From Crambe crambe (taxonomy: Eukaryota; Porifera; Demospongiae; Poecilosclerida; Crambeidae): a DNA stretch of 64,000 nt. Both the position numbers and the translations under genes were made by a program. The notes under the pieces are model-generated. The model saw only the letters and a program-made list of their open reading frames with translations. It was not told the origin of the DNA and did not search any database. Of this stretch, positions 10,020 to 21,200 are shown piece after piece. The DNA is taken from assembly GCA_963924555.1 (NCBI GenBank), contig OZ004582.1, positions 7,316,001-7,380,000 of the forward strand, read 5' to 3'. How positions within the stretch are numbered: position 1 is the first letter of the stretch; the number at the start of each line of letters is the position of its first letter.

Positions 10020-11565
10020 TAGCTAGCTGTGTGTGAGAGTGCATGTCGTGTAGTGCCAGGTTGTCTGACAGACTAGCTAACTTTGCTACTTAGCTAGCTG
10101 CTTGGCTACTTAACTGGTTAGTTGGCTTACTGAGAGCTCTACTTAGTTAGCTACTGAGCTACCTAGCTACATAGTTGTGTGTGAGAGTCAAGTGCATGTT
10201 GTGTGAGTTTATGTCGTGAGTTTATGTCGTGTGAGTGTGTGTTGTAAGTGTATGTGTGAGTGTATGTGTGAGTGAGTGTAGCTATATGTTGTGTGGGTGT
10301 GTGCGTGTGCTTGCATGTGCATGTGTGTGCATGTGTCATGTGCATGTGCATGTGCATGTTACTATGTATGCTTCGCCGCACCGGCCCTGCGCACTCGCTA
10401 CACGTGCTCCTCAGAGGTACTTAATTAGTCATTGTAATTATTTTGTTTTTAATCCCTTAGCAGGTTTTCACAGCTATAGCTAGTTAGGAAGGTTCTGAGG
10501 TGAGTTCTCTACATTCTTTAACAGTGCTACCAGATGGGGGGGGGGGGGGGGGGGGGGGGGAGTGTGCATGGTGAGTGCATGGAGCATACACCCTCAAGAG
10601 CCTTTTATTAGCTAGGGTGAGCATATATTGTTATAGCTGTTAGCTAGATTGCCCATGTTAGCTAAGGTAGCTAGCTAGAGATTGTTAGCTGTAGATTGAG
10701 CATAATATGTTAGCCATAGTTTGTGTTAGCTAGGTACCTATAGATTGTGCATGTTAGCTAGATTGAGCATATTATGTTAGCTAGATTGAGCATATGTTAG
10801 CTATAATAATTATGGGTGGCTAGATTTAGCTATAGATTGAGCATAATAGCTAGCTATAATATGTTAGCTAGGTGTAGCTAGATTGAGCACTAGTTAGGTA
10901 GCTAGGACATGTTTAGCTAGGTAGCTAGCTAGCATGTGTTTAGCTAGATTGATGATGTTAGCTAGGTAGTCATAGATTGATTATGTTGCTAGGTAAATTG
11001 AGCATAAGTTAGCTATAGGTAAATAGCTAGATCGAGCATTTATTGTAGTTATAGTTAAAATGAGCATATGCTAGAGTGCTGATCGAGCATAGGTGTGGGG
11101 GTGGGGGAGGGGTTACATTGAACTAGCTAGTTGTGCAGAGCATATAGCATAGCTATAGTATGAGCATAAAATGGTAGCTATAGATATAATCTGTGTTATA
11201 CGAAATTTAGAATTGAGCATATTATTGTTTAGTGAGCATTAGTAACCAAGCTGCTTCTTCATAAGAGATTCATGGAAGTGGGTTTGAATCATGAGCATCG
11301 GTTATAGTTTGTAGATAAGCATTGGTTATAGTTCCTTGCAGGATTATGAGCATTGGTATTAGTTAGCAATGTAGCTAATAATTTGGGAACTGGCACTTAT
11401 TGTGCGAGTTTCATTGCAAATTTGAGCATTGGTGTTAGTCAGTTGTATAGGTTGTGAGTATGCAGCATCGGTTATCGGTTGAGAGTTGCAGTTATGAGCG
11501 GTAGCGCAATTAATGTGTGAGTGTCATTTCATCATCTACAGGTGCGAGAGTGTATGATTCATCTG
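10020..11565. repeat. TAGCTAG-rich low-complexity region with (GT)n and poly-G
   Basis: No coding frame is supported. 10160-10365 is an imperfect (GT)n / GTGTGAGTGTAT tract, 10537-10560 a run of about 24 G. From ~10600 to ~11100 the sequence is dominated by GTTAGCTAG and ATTGAGCATA words, a degenerate short-period repeat; to 11560 these give way to TGAGCATTGGT words. One hairpin like those of the 12.2-13.1 kb array is already present at 11385-11411. Confidence 0.7.
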
Positions 11566-12160
11566 GTACTAATAGTGTGTGAGTCATCTGGTCTGGTGCG
11601 ATGAGTGAGTGAGTCACTTGCGACGAGTGTGTGAGTCATCTGGTCTGGTGCGATGAGTGAGTGAGTCACTTGCGACGAGTGTGTGAGTCATCTGGTGCGA
11701 TGAGTGAGTGAGTCACTTGCGACGAGTGTGTGAGTCATCTGGTGCGATGAGTGAGTGAGTCACTTGCGACGAGTGTGTGAGTCATCTGGTGCGATGAGTG
11801 AGTGAGTCACTTGCGACGAGTGTGTGAGTCATCTGGTGCGATGAGTGAGTGAGTCACTTGCGATGTGTGTGTGAGTCATCTGGTGTGATGAGTGAGTGAG
11901 TCATTTGTGATGAGTGTGTGAGTCATCTGGTGTGACGAGTGTGTGAGTCATCTGGTGCAATGAGTGAGTGAGTTATTTGTGATGAGTGTGTGAGTCATCT
12001 GGTGTGACGAGTGAGTGAGAGTGTGTGATTCATTAGGCGATGAATGAGTGAGTCATCCGTGACAAGTGTGTAAGTCATCTGGTCCGATGAGTGAGTCATT
12101 TGCGATGTGTGTGTAAGTCATCTGGTGCGATGAGTGAGTGAGTCATTTGCGATGACCTCG
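11566..12160. repeat. 47-bp minisatellite
   Basis: Direct tandem repeats of about 47 bp, each containing GTGTGAGTCATCTGGTGCG, GATGAGTGAGTGAGTCA and CTTGCGACGA. Units at 11660-11860 are nearly identical, while those at both ends are diverged or shortened, the usual picture of minisatellite homogenisation at the centre. No open frame of note. Confidence 0.9.
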
Positions 12161-12227
12161 TAGTCATTTACTGTCAGTGTGAGTTGCAATGAGTGTACGT
12201 ATTGTGGGGGTCATGCTATAGCTATAA

Positions 12228-13080
12228 GTTGGGAACTGGCACTGATTGTGTGAGTTCCATGGACTGCAATTATATAAGAGCATTCGGTGATAGTTGTTTC
12301 GGTTAGTGTTGTGTGTGGTAGAACAAGCACTCTTTGTGTGAGTTCCACTACAAATTATCAAAATGGTTGTAGTTAGTTGTATTAGCTAGCTATGTGAGTT
12401 GAGCATCGGTCGTGTGATTAAATGCGATAGCTAGCTATAGGTTGGGAACTGGCACTGATTGTGCGAGTTCCACTGCATAATAAGAGCATCGGTGATAGTT
12501 GTTAGTGACTTGTGTGTGGTGGAACAAGCACTCCTTGTGCGAGTTCCACTACAAATTATGACAATGGTTGTAGTTAGTTGTATCAGTTAGCTACGTATGT
12601 GAGTTGAGCATTGGTCGTGTGATTTTCGCGATAGCTCTAGATTTGGCAACTGGCACTGATTGTGCGAGTTGCACTGCAATTATTATGAGCATCGGTGATA
12701 GTTGTTTTGGTTAGTATTTGTGTGTGTTGGAACTAGCACTAGTTGTGTGGGTTCCACCACAATTATGATATCGGTTTTAGTTTAGTTGTATTATAGTTAG
12801 TGATATGAGTTGAGCATTGGTCGTGTGATTTTCGCGATAGCTCTAGGTTGGCAACTGGCACTGATTGTGCTAGTTGCACTGCAATTATTAAGAGCATCGG
12901 TGATAGTTGATTTGGTTAGTATTTGTGTGTGTGGTGAAACTAGCACCTAGTAGTGCGAGTTCCACCACAAATATGATTGGTTGTAGTTGTATCAGTCATG
13001 TGAGTCGAGCATCGGTTGTGTGATTTATTAATGCGATAGCTAGCTAGGTTGGGAACTGGCACTGATTGTGCGAGTTCCAC
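12228..13080. repeat. ~205-bp tandem repeat carrying paired short hairpins
   Basis: The main hairpin recurs at 12232, 12445, 12646, 12851 and 13052, spacings 213, 201, 205 and 201 bp. Each ~205-bp unit has two inverted repeats: type A (GGAACT-GCAC / GTGC-AGTTCC, loop TGATT) and type B (GTGGAAC-GCAC / GTGC-GTTCCAC; at about 12318-12348, 12519-12549, 12728-12756, 12933-12966). Between them are shared words (GAGCATCGGTGATAGTTG, GAGTTGAGCATTGGTCGTGTG). In the A hairpins at 12646 and 12851 the outer pair is switched from G-C to C-G on both arms. Confidence 0.85.
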
Positions 13081-13406
13081 TGCAATTGTAAATATGAGCA
13101 TCGGTTATAGTGTGTGGTTGCTTCAGTTAATTGCATTTGATGGTTGTATGATATCATAGTTAGCAGCCAGTAGAAATTCCGTGAATTCTTATGATGAAGC
13201 AGCTATCCATGTTGAGCATACAGTTAGGTAGCTAGTTCAAGCCTTTGCTATTAGCTAGCTAGTTCCTTTGTATTAGCTATAGTTAGAACCTTTGTATATT
13301 AGATAGTTTGAGCCTCTTTTGTGTTTGATTTAATTAATTCAGACCTTCATTTTTCGCCACATAATTGATGCATTATAATGTTGTTGTTTTTTGTTTTTTT
13401 ATGTAG
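13081..13406. other. Unassigned AT-rich spacer
   Basis: Holds diverged TAGCTAG and GAGCATA words like the repeat region to its left and, at its right end, a long pyrimidine-rich tract ending ATGTAG, which could be a splice acceptor. No gene is seen. Confidence 0.5.
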
Positions 13407-13672
13407 GGCTGGATGGATCCAACAAGCTGATATACTCCAGCTAAATTACAGTATAGCTACAATATATTTATATTTTCTTTTTTTATATGCAGGTCTGGAC
13501 ATCCAATAGGATCTGGAGTTTGAATACATCCAACAAACTAGCTCTGCTTGCTCATGAGCCTCGTACGAAGCTGGTATGTACATGCTGCTGGCTATTGAAA
13601 TTGCTTTCTTGCTTTCTCAGCATCTTTCTATTCTTGATCAATAAGCCTGATCGATACGCCTGCTCAATCAGG
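13407..13672 (+). ncRNA. Candidate spliced exons of an unknown transcript
   Basis: Three consecutive pyrimidine-tract/AG acceptors precede 13407, 13493 and 13621. The segment 13493-13573 (81 bp) ends at CTG|GTATGT and the segment 13621-13672 (52 bp) ends at CAGG|GTAAGT, giving two well-formed exons separated by a 47-bp intron, short but within the range of compact animal genomes. No convincing donor follows the 13407 exon. No protein family is recognisable, so a long non-coding RNA, perhaps starting at the CpG-rich segment near 9.9 kb and containing the hairpin repeats in an intron, is one reading. This rests on splice signals only. Confidence 0.35.
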
Positions 13673-13701
13673 GTAAGTCGTACTGATGAGCTATAATAAT
13701 A

Positions 13702-14168
13702 GCGAAACGGAATGATCCTTTAGATTGGGTGAAACTTTTATAAACTAATAATTAGTAGTTTACAAACGTTTCTCCCAGTCTAACATGGTAACTCTGGACT
13801 ATAGGCTACATCTCAAAATGTATGTCAGGGTTCAAATAATGTAGGAACTGGCTTGTATCCTCTCCAGAGCTACCTCATAATGTATAATAAATATGCATAT
13901 TTCAAGTTTACTTTAAATCACAAAATACTCATATTAAGCCAAAAATTTTTGAATCAAATTAAAAATATTATTGGGGGTCACTTGTTTCATAGGAGGAGGA
14001 GTAACCATAGATAGAAAACAAACTTTGAAACAAAAAAAAAACAACTTTTAATAGCAGCTTGCGCAAATAAAAAATATTACAGGGGGGTCAGATTTATATT
14101 TGCATTTTGTAACTTAGCTAGTATCTGGTCCCTCTGCCTCCTCCTGTGAATGGATCATTCCGTTTGCG
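13702..14168. mobile_element. Candidate MITE with 17-bp inverted ends
   Basis: 13702-13718 reads GCGAAACGGAATGATCC and 14152-14168 reads GGATCATTCCGTTTGCG, inverted copies with mismatches only in the outer three bases. The 467-bp interval has no coding capacity. A target duplication is not clear, so element ends are approximate. Confidence 0.5.
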
Positions 14169-14774
14169 ACTCCCTGAAAGTGCAGGAGGAAACCGCGCCC
14201 CTTTATAAATGAGCATGCAAGGCTCCGCCCCAATTTTTTGGAACCACGCCCATTTACAATTATTGTCATGACACTCAAAGAAGCTGCCAACTTATAGAGC
14301 AAAACCTCAATAATTGACCACCACCAATCGCCGGACACTGCTGTGCAGAGACAAAACAACAGCGGAGGCTAACCTTGCCTTCTTTGGGTAGGCCTGTGCT
14401 ATACAAAGTGGCACACCGAGAGTTGGGCAGCTGGAGTCTACTGGCTGTCTGCAGCAGCAAAAACAACGACCGTCCGAAGATACTACCAAATCAGATGATC
14501 CACTCTAACTTCGACTCTTGCCTCCAAAAGCAGCACACTCTGCCGCTGCAATCTACTAACTAGCTAGGCGATATCTACCACTACTAGTCTACTTCCAAAT
14601 AAAATTCCAGCAGCAGCAAGTAAAGCTGGCTGCAGAAACGTTGAGGTTAATTATGCTGACTCAGGGTTTCAATATTCGACATGTGCATGCGCAGTATAGT
14701 GTTTTGCAGATCTGGAGTACAACCTATCTCTAAAGTCATAGAGATGAATTTCAGCTGTAAATATCATCAGTAAT

Positions 14775-14783
14775 TTTTTTTTT

Positions 14784-14812
<29 letters not shown>
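14775..14812. repeat. Poly-T/poly-G tract
   Basis: About 18 T followed by about 19 G inside the transposon, just within its left inverted end. Runs of this kind are prone to assembly and length error. Confidence 0.9.
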
Positions 14813-14814
<2 letters not shown>

Positions 14815-14891
14815 ACCAACAAACAATCAGAGTCACATACTCTTTACACAAAAACCACAGTATCAATTATGAAAAACAAGTTACATACTCT

Positions 14892-16216
14892 TCACAAAAG
14901 CAACATACAAAAATGCTCAGTAATCTCAGTCTTATTCACACAGTACATGTGGAACCACCGACCACACTTGCATCCAATCCATTTAGGAGTCAAATCCTCA
15001 GACTCAGAAATCACACATTTTCGGGCATCACAATCTCTGTCTTCCTCCATAGAACTGCTACCTACAACACACAATTGCATCTTTATTGGACATTGGGACC
15101 TCCAAATAGCAGACACAGTTGGAAGTTACACCTATAGTCCTGTGTTGAGAGGTTGGGAATTTACAGTCTACCCTATTAGCTATATATGGTCAAAGTACAA
15201 CTTAACTTTCACTCTATTTCACTTACATTCTACTGGGCACTCATCCATGGAGTCTGCACACCCAGACCAATGCCCTCGTGCTGGACGACCACAGGAAACT
15301 GCTCGCTTGGAGACACGCCTTCCTCCATCCCTGTCAGATCTATCATCCATGGAGTTTGCACGCCCTCGTACTGGACGACCAAGGGAAGCAGCTCGCTTGG
15401 AGACACGCCTTCCTCCATCCTTGTCAGATCTATCATCCATGGAGTTTGCACGCCCTCGTACTGGACGACCACGAGAAGCAGCTCGCTTGGAGACACGCCT
15501 TCCTCCATCCTTGTCAGATCCATCATCCATGGAGTTTGCATGCCCTCATACTGGATGACCACGGGAAGAAGCTCGCTTGGAGACACGCCTTCCTCCATCA
15601 TTGTTAGATCCATCATCCACAGAGTTTGCACACTTTCGTACTGGATGACCATGGGAAGATATGCAGATGAAATTTAGATAGAGTACTTTCTAACAAATCA
15701 TAATATTTATCAAGAACTTCCTTATTCGTAGCCAGATACCTTGCTCGGGATAATGAAGAAGGTGTTCGTAATACAACTTGAGGATGACGATGAAGAATGA
15801 AGTCCACCAGCCATTGCTAACCCTTTTGTCTCTGCCTCGATAGAGCAGGTATCGCTCCACTAAACTGATTACATCCTTACGACATATCCTATAAAAGCAC
15901 AATGGAAGATGAATCCCTCCAGTTCTGATTCTTCATCGTCAGTGAGGAGCTTGGGAGGCCCACTGACACTTCCAGGCAATACCCGGCCACTGATGCGATC
16001 TCCAAGAGTAGTTCTGGGGATATTAAATTTTTCTGCAGCTAATCTATTGCTGAGACCACCTTCAATTACAGCTTTCATAGCCTGGCTCATGCTCTGAGAT
16101 TCGTAGTTCTTGTATGTTGCAGCATGATGAAGTGGAAGAGGGTGTTCGATAGAAGAATTAAACACAAACACTCGTTGCTTGAGGGGGGGCTCCCTGATAG
16201 AAATAGCCATCTGCAA
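14892..16216 (-). pseudogene. Broken pogo/Tigger-like transposase, catalytic core missing
   Basis: From 16216 leftward the frame gives a segment with MSQAMKAVIEGG...AAEKFNIPRTTL, a Psq/CENP-B-type helix-turn-helix. After frame changes near 15870-15900 and ~15780 comes RKDVISLVERYL, GWWTSF and RHPQVVLRTPSSLSRARYLA, the second DNA-binding subdomain (W..F..RHP..LR....S..RA) seen in Tigger/jerky-like proteins. The DDE core that should follow is not present; instead 15239-15660 is a 90-bp tandem repeat. The 3' end (15116-14892) encodes CDARKC...WIGCKCGRWFH..C, a PHD-like zinc finger found at the C-terminus of some such transposases. Frameshifts and the absent core make it non-functional as a transposase. 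Confidence 0.6.
15239..15660. repeat. 90-bp minisatellite inside the transposon
   Basis: About 4.6 tandem copies with a 90-bp period (TATCATCCAT at 15341, 15431 and, as CATCATCCAT, 15521). Because 90 is a multiple of three, several frames stay open on both strands, giving repeated peptides; one minus-strand frame gives basic RRVSKRAA/RGRPVRGRA peptides. These open frames are a property of the repeat, not evidence for a protein. Confidence 0.9.
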
Positions 16217-17219
16217 ACAGACACATTATGTTTAGAGTTGATTACATCCCCTTTCCCTACTCCAGACTAAAAACCTTGTTAACACCTGAAGCAATAGACT
16301 CAAATCATTATTAATTTTTGACCCTAAGTAGTAGAGACACTTCACACATACACACACTAAGCTGACTGGTTTTTTTAGAGCTTGTTAGTACCTTCATTTA
16401 TACTAGCAAATACCTTGCTACTTGAAAGAGACAACCCCCCAAGTCTGAGCACACCCTAGCTACCCAAGCCTACACAATAGGATATCAGAGCCTGGCATCT
16501 AGCAGGTGGGCAAAAATTAGAAATACAGTAATTTTGGGCTCTTTTAACACAACTCTGGAATTTTATTACCCCTGCTACATAATAACTGGCTTTAGATAGG
16601 TAGCTAGCTACTCATGCTGCTATAACTACATGCAGTTGGTTATTCATGATTTAAACCACCACAAAACAAAAAGCATACCCCAATAACTACTCTTTAAAGC
16701 AACATTTACCTCACGTACAGAAGCTGTAACCCAGCAAACCGAAGCAGAAGGTTCTAGCCCAACACCACAGGCTCCAGGTTGTCGTTAATTGCTGAGATAA
16801 ACGTGGTTGGTACACTACACTGAGCATGCGCATGTCGAATATTGAAACCCTGAGTCAGCATAATTAACCTCAACGTTTCTGCAGCCAGCTTTACTTGCTG
16901 CTGCTGGAATTTTATTTGGAAGTAGACTAGTAGTGGTAGATGTCGCCTAGCTAGTTAGTAGATTGCAGCAGCAGAGTGTGCTACTTTTGGAGGCAAGAAT
17001 CGAAGTTAGAGTGGATCATCTGATTTGGTAGTATCTTCGGACGGTCGTTGTTTTTGCTGCTGCAGACAGCCAGTAGACTCCAGCTGCCCAACTCTCGGTG
17101 TGCCACTTTGCATAGCACAGGCCTACCCAAAGAAGGCAAGGTTAGCCTCCGCTGTTGTTTTGTCTCTGCACAGCAGTGTCCGGCGATTGGTGGTGGTCAA
17201 TTATTGAGGTTTTGCTCTA

Positions 17220-17984
17220 GGTATGATAGCAGCTAGCTAAATCTCTGCAGCATGCTTGTATTAACTGCTTGTACAAGCTGGTAGCTTGCCATGCTCAGAC
17301 TTATGTCATCAAGTGATATGTTGTTACACATCATTGAACATCAGTATATGCCATTTAATAATTAATACTTATTGCACACTCCTGCGTTGAATATCACTAC
17401 CTGAGGTGGGAATATTTCACGAGGCCATAGGCCGAGTGAAATATGCCCAACCGAGGGTAGTAATAAATCTGATATTCAACAAAGGAGTGTGCAATAAGCA
17501 TTTTATTATATAAATTAAGTGGATTCTACAATTTCCAGCCAGGTGGCTACATATGCTGTGTAGGAAGTTGTAATGTAAACCTGTAATACTTACCACGAAG
17601 CACTTAGATAAGCCTATCAGCCCACCAGACCTACAAGTAACTAAGATAAGCCAATGCACTTTGACAAACCACTGTAAAATTCAATTAAGCTTGCCTAACA
17701 TCTTCAGAAATGTCGGCCAAAAACGTTACTAGGCTAGTCTGCGCATGCGTAGTCTAGGCGTTGAATAATACCATTGATTATTCAACGGTAACGGACCAAT
17801 CAGGTTGCTTGAATCCACGTATGTTAGCTTGCTAAAAGTTCAAGTATAATGTGCCCTTTCCTTCCCTCATGATTGGTGAAGAGTCAGCTACAGGTCACAA
17901 CAGTATAGTGTGCATGTGGATGTAGAGATGCTGATTGAGTTTATTCTCCCATGGCCACAGGTTCTCTCACTACGAAAACCAGAC
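17220..17984. other. Spacer with a ~130-bp foldback element (17368-17498)
   Basis: 17368-17396 (CTTATTGCACACTCCTGCG...) pairs with 17471-17498 (...GGAGTGTGCAATAAG), and the interior is itself self-complementary (GGGAATATTTCAC / GTGAAATATGCCC around a GAGGCCATAGGCCGA centre), so nearly the whole 131 bp could fold as one hairpin. This is the structure of a foldback MITE. 17700-17984 has no recognisable gene; 17930-17984 begins to resemble flank sequence upstream of gene 4 (CATGGCCACAGGTTCTCTCAC). Confidence 0.65.
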
Positions 17985-18275
17985 CTCTTCTATACGTCTG
18001 TCACAAACTTCACTCCAATCTTCGTTCAATTCAAAGACATGTCAGTCCTACATACTCGTACTGTAGTTTAGAAAACGTTCTTTGAAAATCTGCTAGTCTA
18101 TATGAACAACTATTAAGGTACCTTGTGAAAACATCAATGATATGAAGCTTAGTAAGGATGCTGTGGGTATGCATGTTTGAAGCAAGGTGCACATGTAGCT
18201 AGTATCTATAGATAAGAAAATCAAAAAAAAAAAAAACACCAGAAGTAGTTATTAGTTTCAGGATGTGATAATGCA
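17985..18275. repeat. 3' flank of array gene 3, duplicate of 1-289
   Basis: Nearly base-for-base copy of the left edge of the window; a run of about 14 A near 18225 is two bases longer than its partner. It belongs to a recent duplicated or converted tract that continues through the 3' half of the adjoining gene to about 20547. Confidence 0.9.
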
Positions 18276-21200
18276 TCAGTTCTCCAGTAGAGGTTCTCGC
18301 AATTCTATTACAGTTTGTGAAACATTCTGTGGTGAAATAGTAGGCGATATAACATTATCATTGCCCATTTCTTTCCTATTCATGAAATTGATGGATTTCC
18401 TTCGATAGATGTGGGATATCTTTTTCCTCATCCAGTCAGTTACCTTTTTAAAGTACAGATGATGAAACTGATACAATATGATGCCAATCATAGTGACAAA
18501 CACTATTCCAACTAGTGCATAGACTGTGGCCAGTCTAGTCCCTTTTTGAGACAGAACTGACAAAAGAATGAGGTTCAAATATGTTGAGCCTTCAATGAGA
18601 CTAATGTATGTTTTGTTATATATCTTCCCAGTGATCCAATTTATTGATAAAATTCCACTGAAAGTTATTATAATGGCAGCAAAGCTGTTGTAGTGATCAT
18701 CACGACTCCTTGAAAATGTGACTGCAATATAGAGAGCACAGCGAACAAGCAAGAGAAATCCAGTCCAGTAGCGAGTGTTTTCCTTGTATGGGGCATAGTA
18801 AGAATCCAGTAGTGGCTTGATCCTGTTCAACCAACGACTACACTTCCCTTCAGGAATACGATAAAGACAGGGTCCAAATAAGAGGAGAAGGGTGTAAGGA
18901 AGAAAGAAGAAAATGATGAGTAATGAAGTGAATATTACAAGGAGGAGATGCTTCTGGTATAAGTAGGGAATATTGCCATCCTTCCACCATGCAAATTTTT
19001 TTTCATCAGGGAAATCCAAGCGAGCGAATGTATAAACATCTATGGCTACCTGCAGTATCCTGCTGTATGACATTAGTAGGAGTGTAGCTAGGACTGCAAT
19101 GGGGTTAGTCCCTATTAATTTAGACACTGTCATTGAGTATCTGCTGGTGAGAATGATCAAACCGATTAAGATCCAGATGTAAAAAGGAAAAGCAAACTGA
19201 AGCCAAGTTTGTATGTATGCATCAAGTCCATTGAAAAAGCATGTCTCTATCCCTAGGTCAAGGTTCAACCAGGCTATGAAGACTGTCAGAACATTTACAG
19301 CATCAGTAGGGAAAAATTGCCTTTTATTGACTTGTACAATGTTAGCATAGAGTATTAAACTGTTGATCATTCCATAGGCAACCGTCAACCTAAAAACTGA
19401 TAAAAAACCTATGAGGACTATTCCAGCCAATGCGAATGGGATTAATAGACCTAAATAGCGATTTGAACATTGTGCACATCTTGAACTGCCAAGCTTGAGG
19501 CTATAGTTATCACTACACTGTCCACATAGCACTCCAGTACGATGAGAGGCACATTGGGTGTCTAGGTTATCCAATGGTATATCAACTGTGTCTGAGGTGC
19601 AGTAGTCAGCTGGACAAGAATGGTACAAAATTAGGCCTAGATAAGAATCATTTGCACTCTTTAACATGCTCATCCAAAATGTATCAGTTTCCTTCCTTTT
19701 TATGAAATTATTTTCTTTCCTTATAATGCATTGAACACCATATTTCTCCAGTCGTTTATCACAAACACACTCTTCATCCCTTTGCCGGAACCCATCCGGA
19801 CATGGTAGAAATATCACGTTAACAACTGCTTTAGCTAATCCAGTATCACGACAAGGACCATTTGGATATAATTCCAACTCTCCATGATCAGAATTCGAGT
19901 AAAGGGAGTATTGTAGACTTGAACACTGCTGAGAAGTGATTTGCAATGTTTGGTTGTGTCTGAATCTGATATTTTTACCCAGTGCTGTTATATCTGTAGG
20001 GATGATGCTCCGTCCTTGACCAATAGCTACAAGGGACACATTTAATTCTTGACCTCTTTGAATTTTTGTACTTTTCATGTTGCAGTCAAAATCATGATAA
20101 AAAGAGTTGTTATAACAGAAACACAATTGTAACGGTTTAGATTCAATTTCCTCAGTTGACGATGTATTATCTTGTGATAATGTTTGTATGTATCCCTTAC
20201 TCATTAAGTAATCATAAGGTGAGCTATCACCTTTATAATCTCTTTTAAACCAACACATGTCCAGCAATCCACCATATAAAAAGTTACCACCTTTACCCGC
20301 TGAATTAAAGTATGAATACATGGCTACTTGTGTTCTGCTGTCAAACTGCAGAAAGCAGTTTGGAAACTCCATGGGTCCATTCTCTTCATTTATCCTTTTA
20401 TTGCACTGAATAGGTATGACAATATCTCTGTGAAATATTGCTCCTCCATAGTCAGTGGCATTGTTGTGAGACACATTGAGAATTGAAGCTAAAAACAAAG
20501 TTGCTCCACTCGTCAAATACATAGCTCCACCACTTTGTGCTGCATTGGATGAAAAATTCACAGCATCATGAAATGCAACTTCCGTTTTTAATGCATATAA
20601 TGCACCACCATCTATTTGAGCCTTATTGCTGATGAATGAGGTACTTCCACTGAAAGTTAAAGTCCCGTTCTGTGAGCTAATGGCCCCTCCATTAGTGAGT
20701 GCACTGTTGTTATAGAATAATGTATTGCCACTGAACTCCATTGAGCTATCCCTTGAAATAATTCCTCCTTGATTGTTTGAAAAATTTGTAGAGCCATTAA
20801 AGAGTATTTTGCTTTTTATAGCTCCAATCACTCCTTTCTGTATTATATTATCCTTGATCATTGTATTCCCATTGAATGTCACAGTGCTATCAGTAATATA
20901 CAAAATTCGTGTAATATGAGTGCTATTGATTCCATTATTTTTTGAGAGAGAATTTGTTCCTCTGAATTCAACTTGACTTCTCTGTATTAGTAGTGCTACA
21001 TTTTCATTATATTTAATGTTGATATTCCTGAATGTAACGATTCCATATTGTAATATAATAGCACTCACAGGCCCGAAATTTTCGATGAAGTTTGCAGATA
21101 TGAAAATATTTGTTTTAGCCATCTTTCCAGTTTTAACATACAACCCTCCACCATTTACAGCAACATTTTTTATGAAATTTATATCTGTTCCATTGATTAG

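Larger units (their letters stand above)
14297..17217 (-). mobile_element. 2.9-kb DNA transposon with ~406-bp inverted ends
   Basis: 14297-14702 and 16811-17217 are inverted copies of each other with few mismatches. The outer ends begin GAGCAAAACCTCAATAATTG and are flanked on each side by TA (14295-14296 and 17218-17219), the target duplication typical of the Tc1/mariner/pogo superfamily. Between the ends lies a degraded transposase on the minus strand, with an HTH domain at the 5' side and a Cys/His finger at the 3' side. A 90-bp minisatellite sits where the catalytic core should be. The ends are far longer than usual for pogo-type elements (tens of bp). Short open frames inside each end are mirror images of each other and not genes. 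Confidence 0.8.

Noticed and set aside
10163-10483. Open frames rich in His/Thr or Val/Cys
   Set aside because: Encoded by the (GT)n tract; simple-sequence artefact.
11566-12160. CRISPR array
   Set aside because: Units are contiguous minisatellite repeats without unique spacers, there are no cas genes, and the genome is eukaryotic.
12228-13080. Cluster of conventional microRNA precursors
   Set aside because: Stems are only about 10-12 bp with 5-nt loops; too short for Drosha/Dicer-type precursors. Kept as a structured repeat instead.
15219-15677. Several overlapping open frames of 100-230 residues on both strands
   Set aside because: Product of a 90-bp repeat divisible by three, which keeps many frames open; the frames have no independent support.
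14307-17236. Pairs of ~60-residue frames repeated at both ends of the transposon
   Set aside because: Identical because they lie in the inverted ends; no homology and no coding signature.
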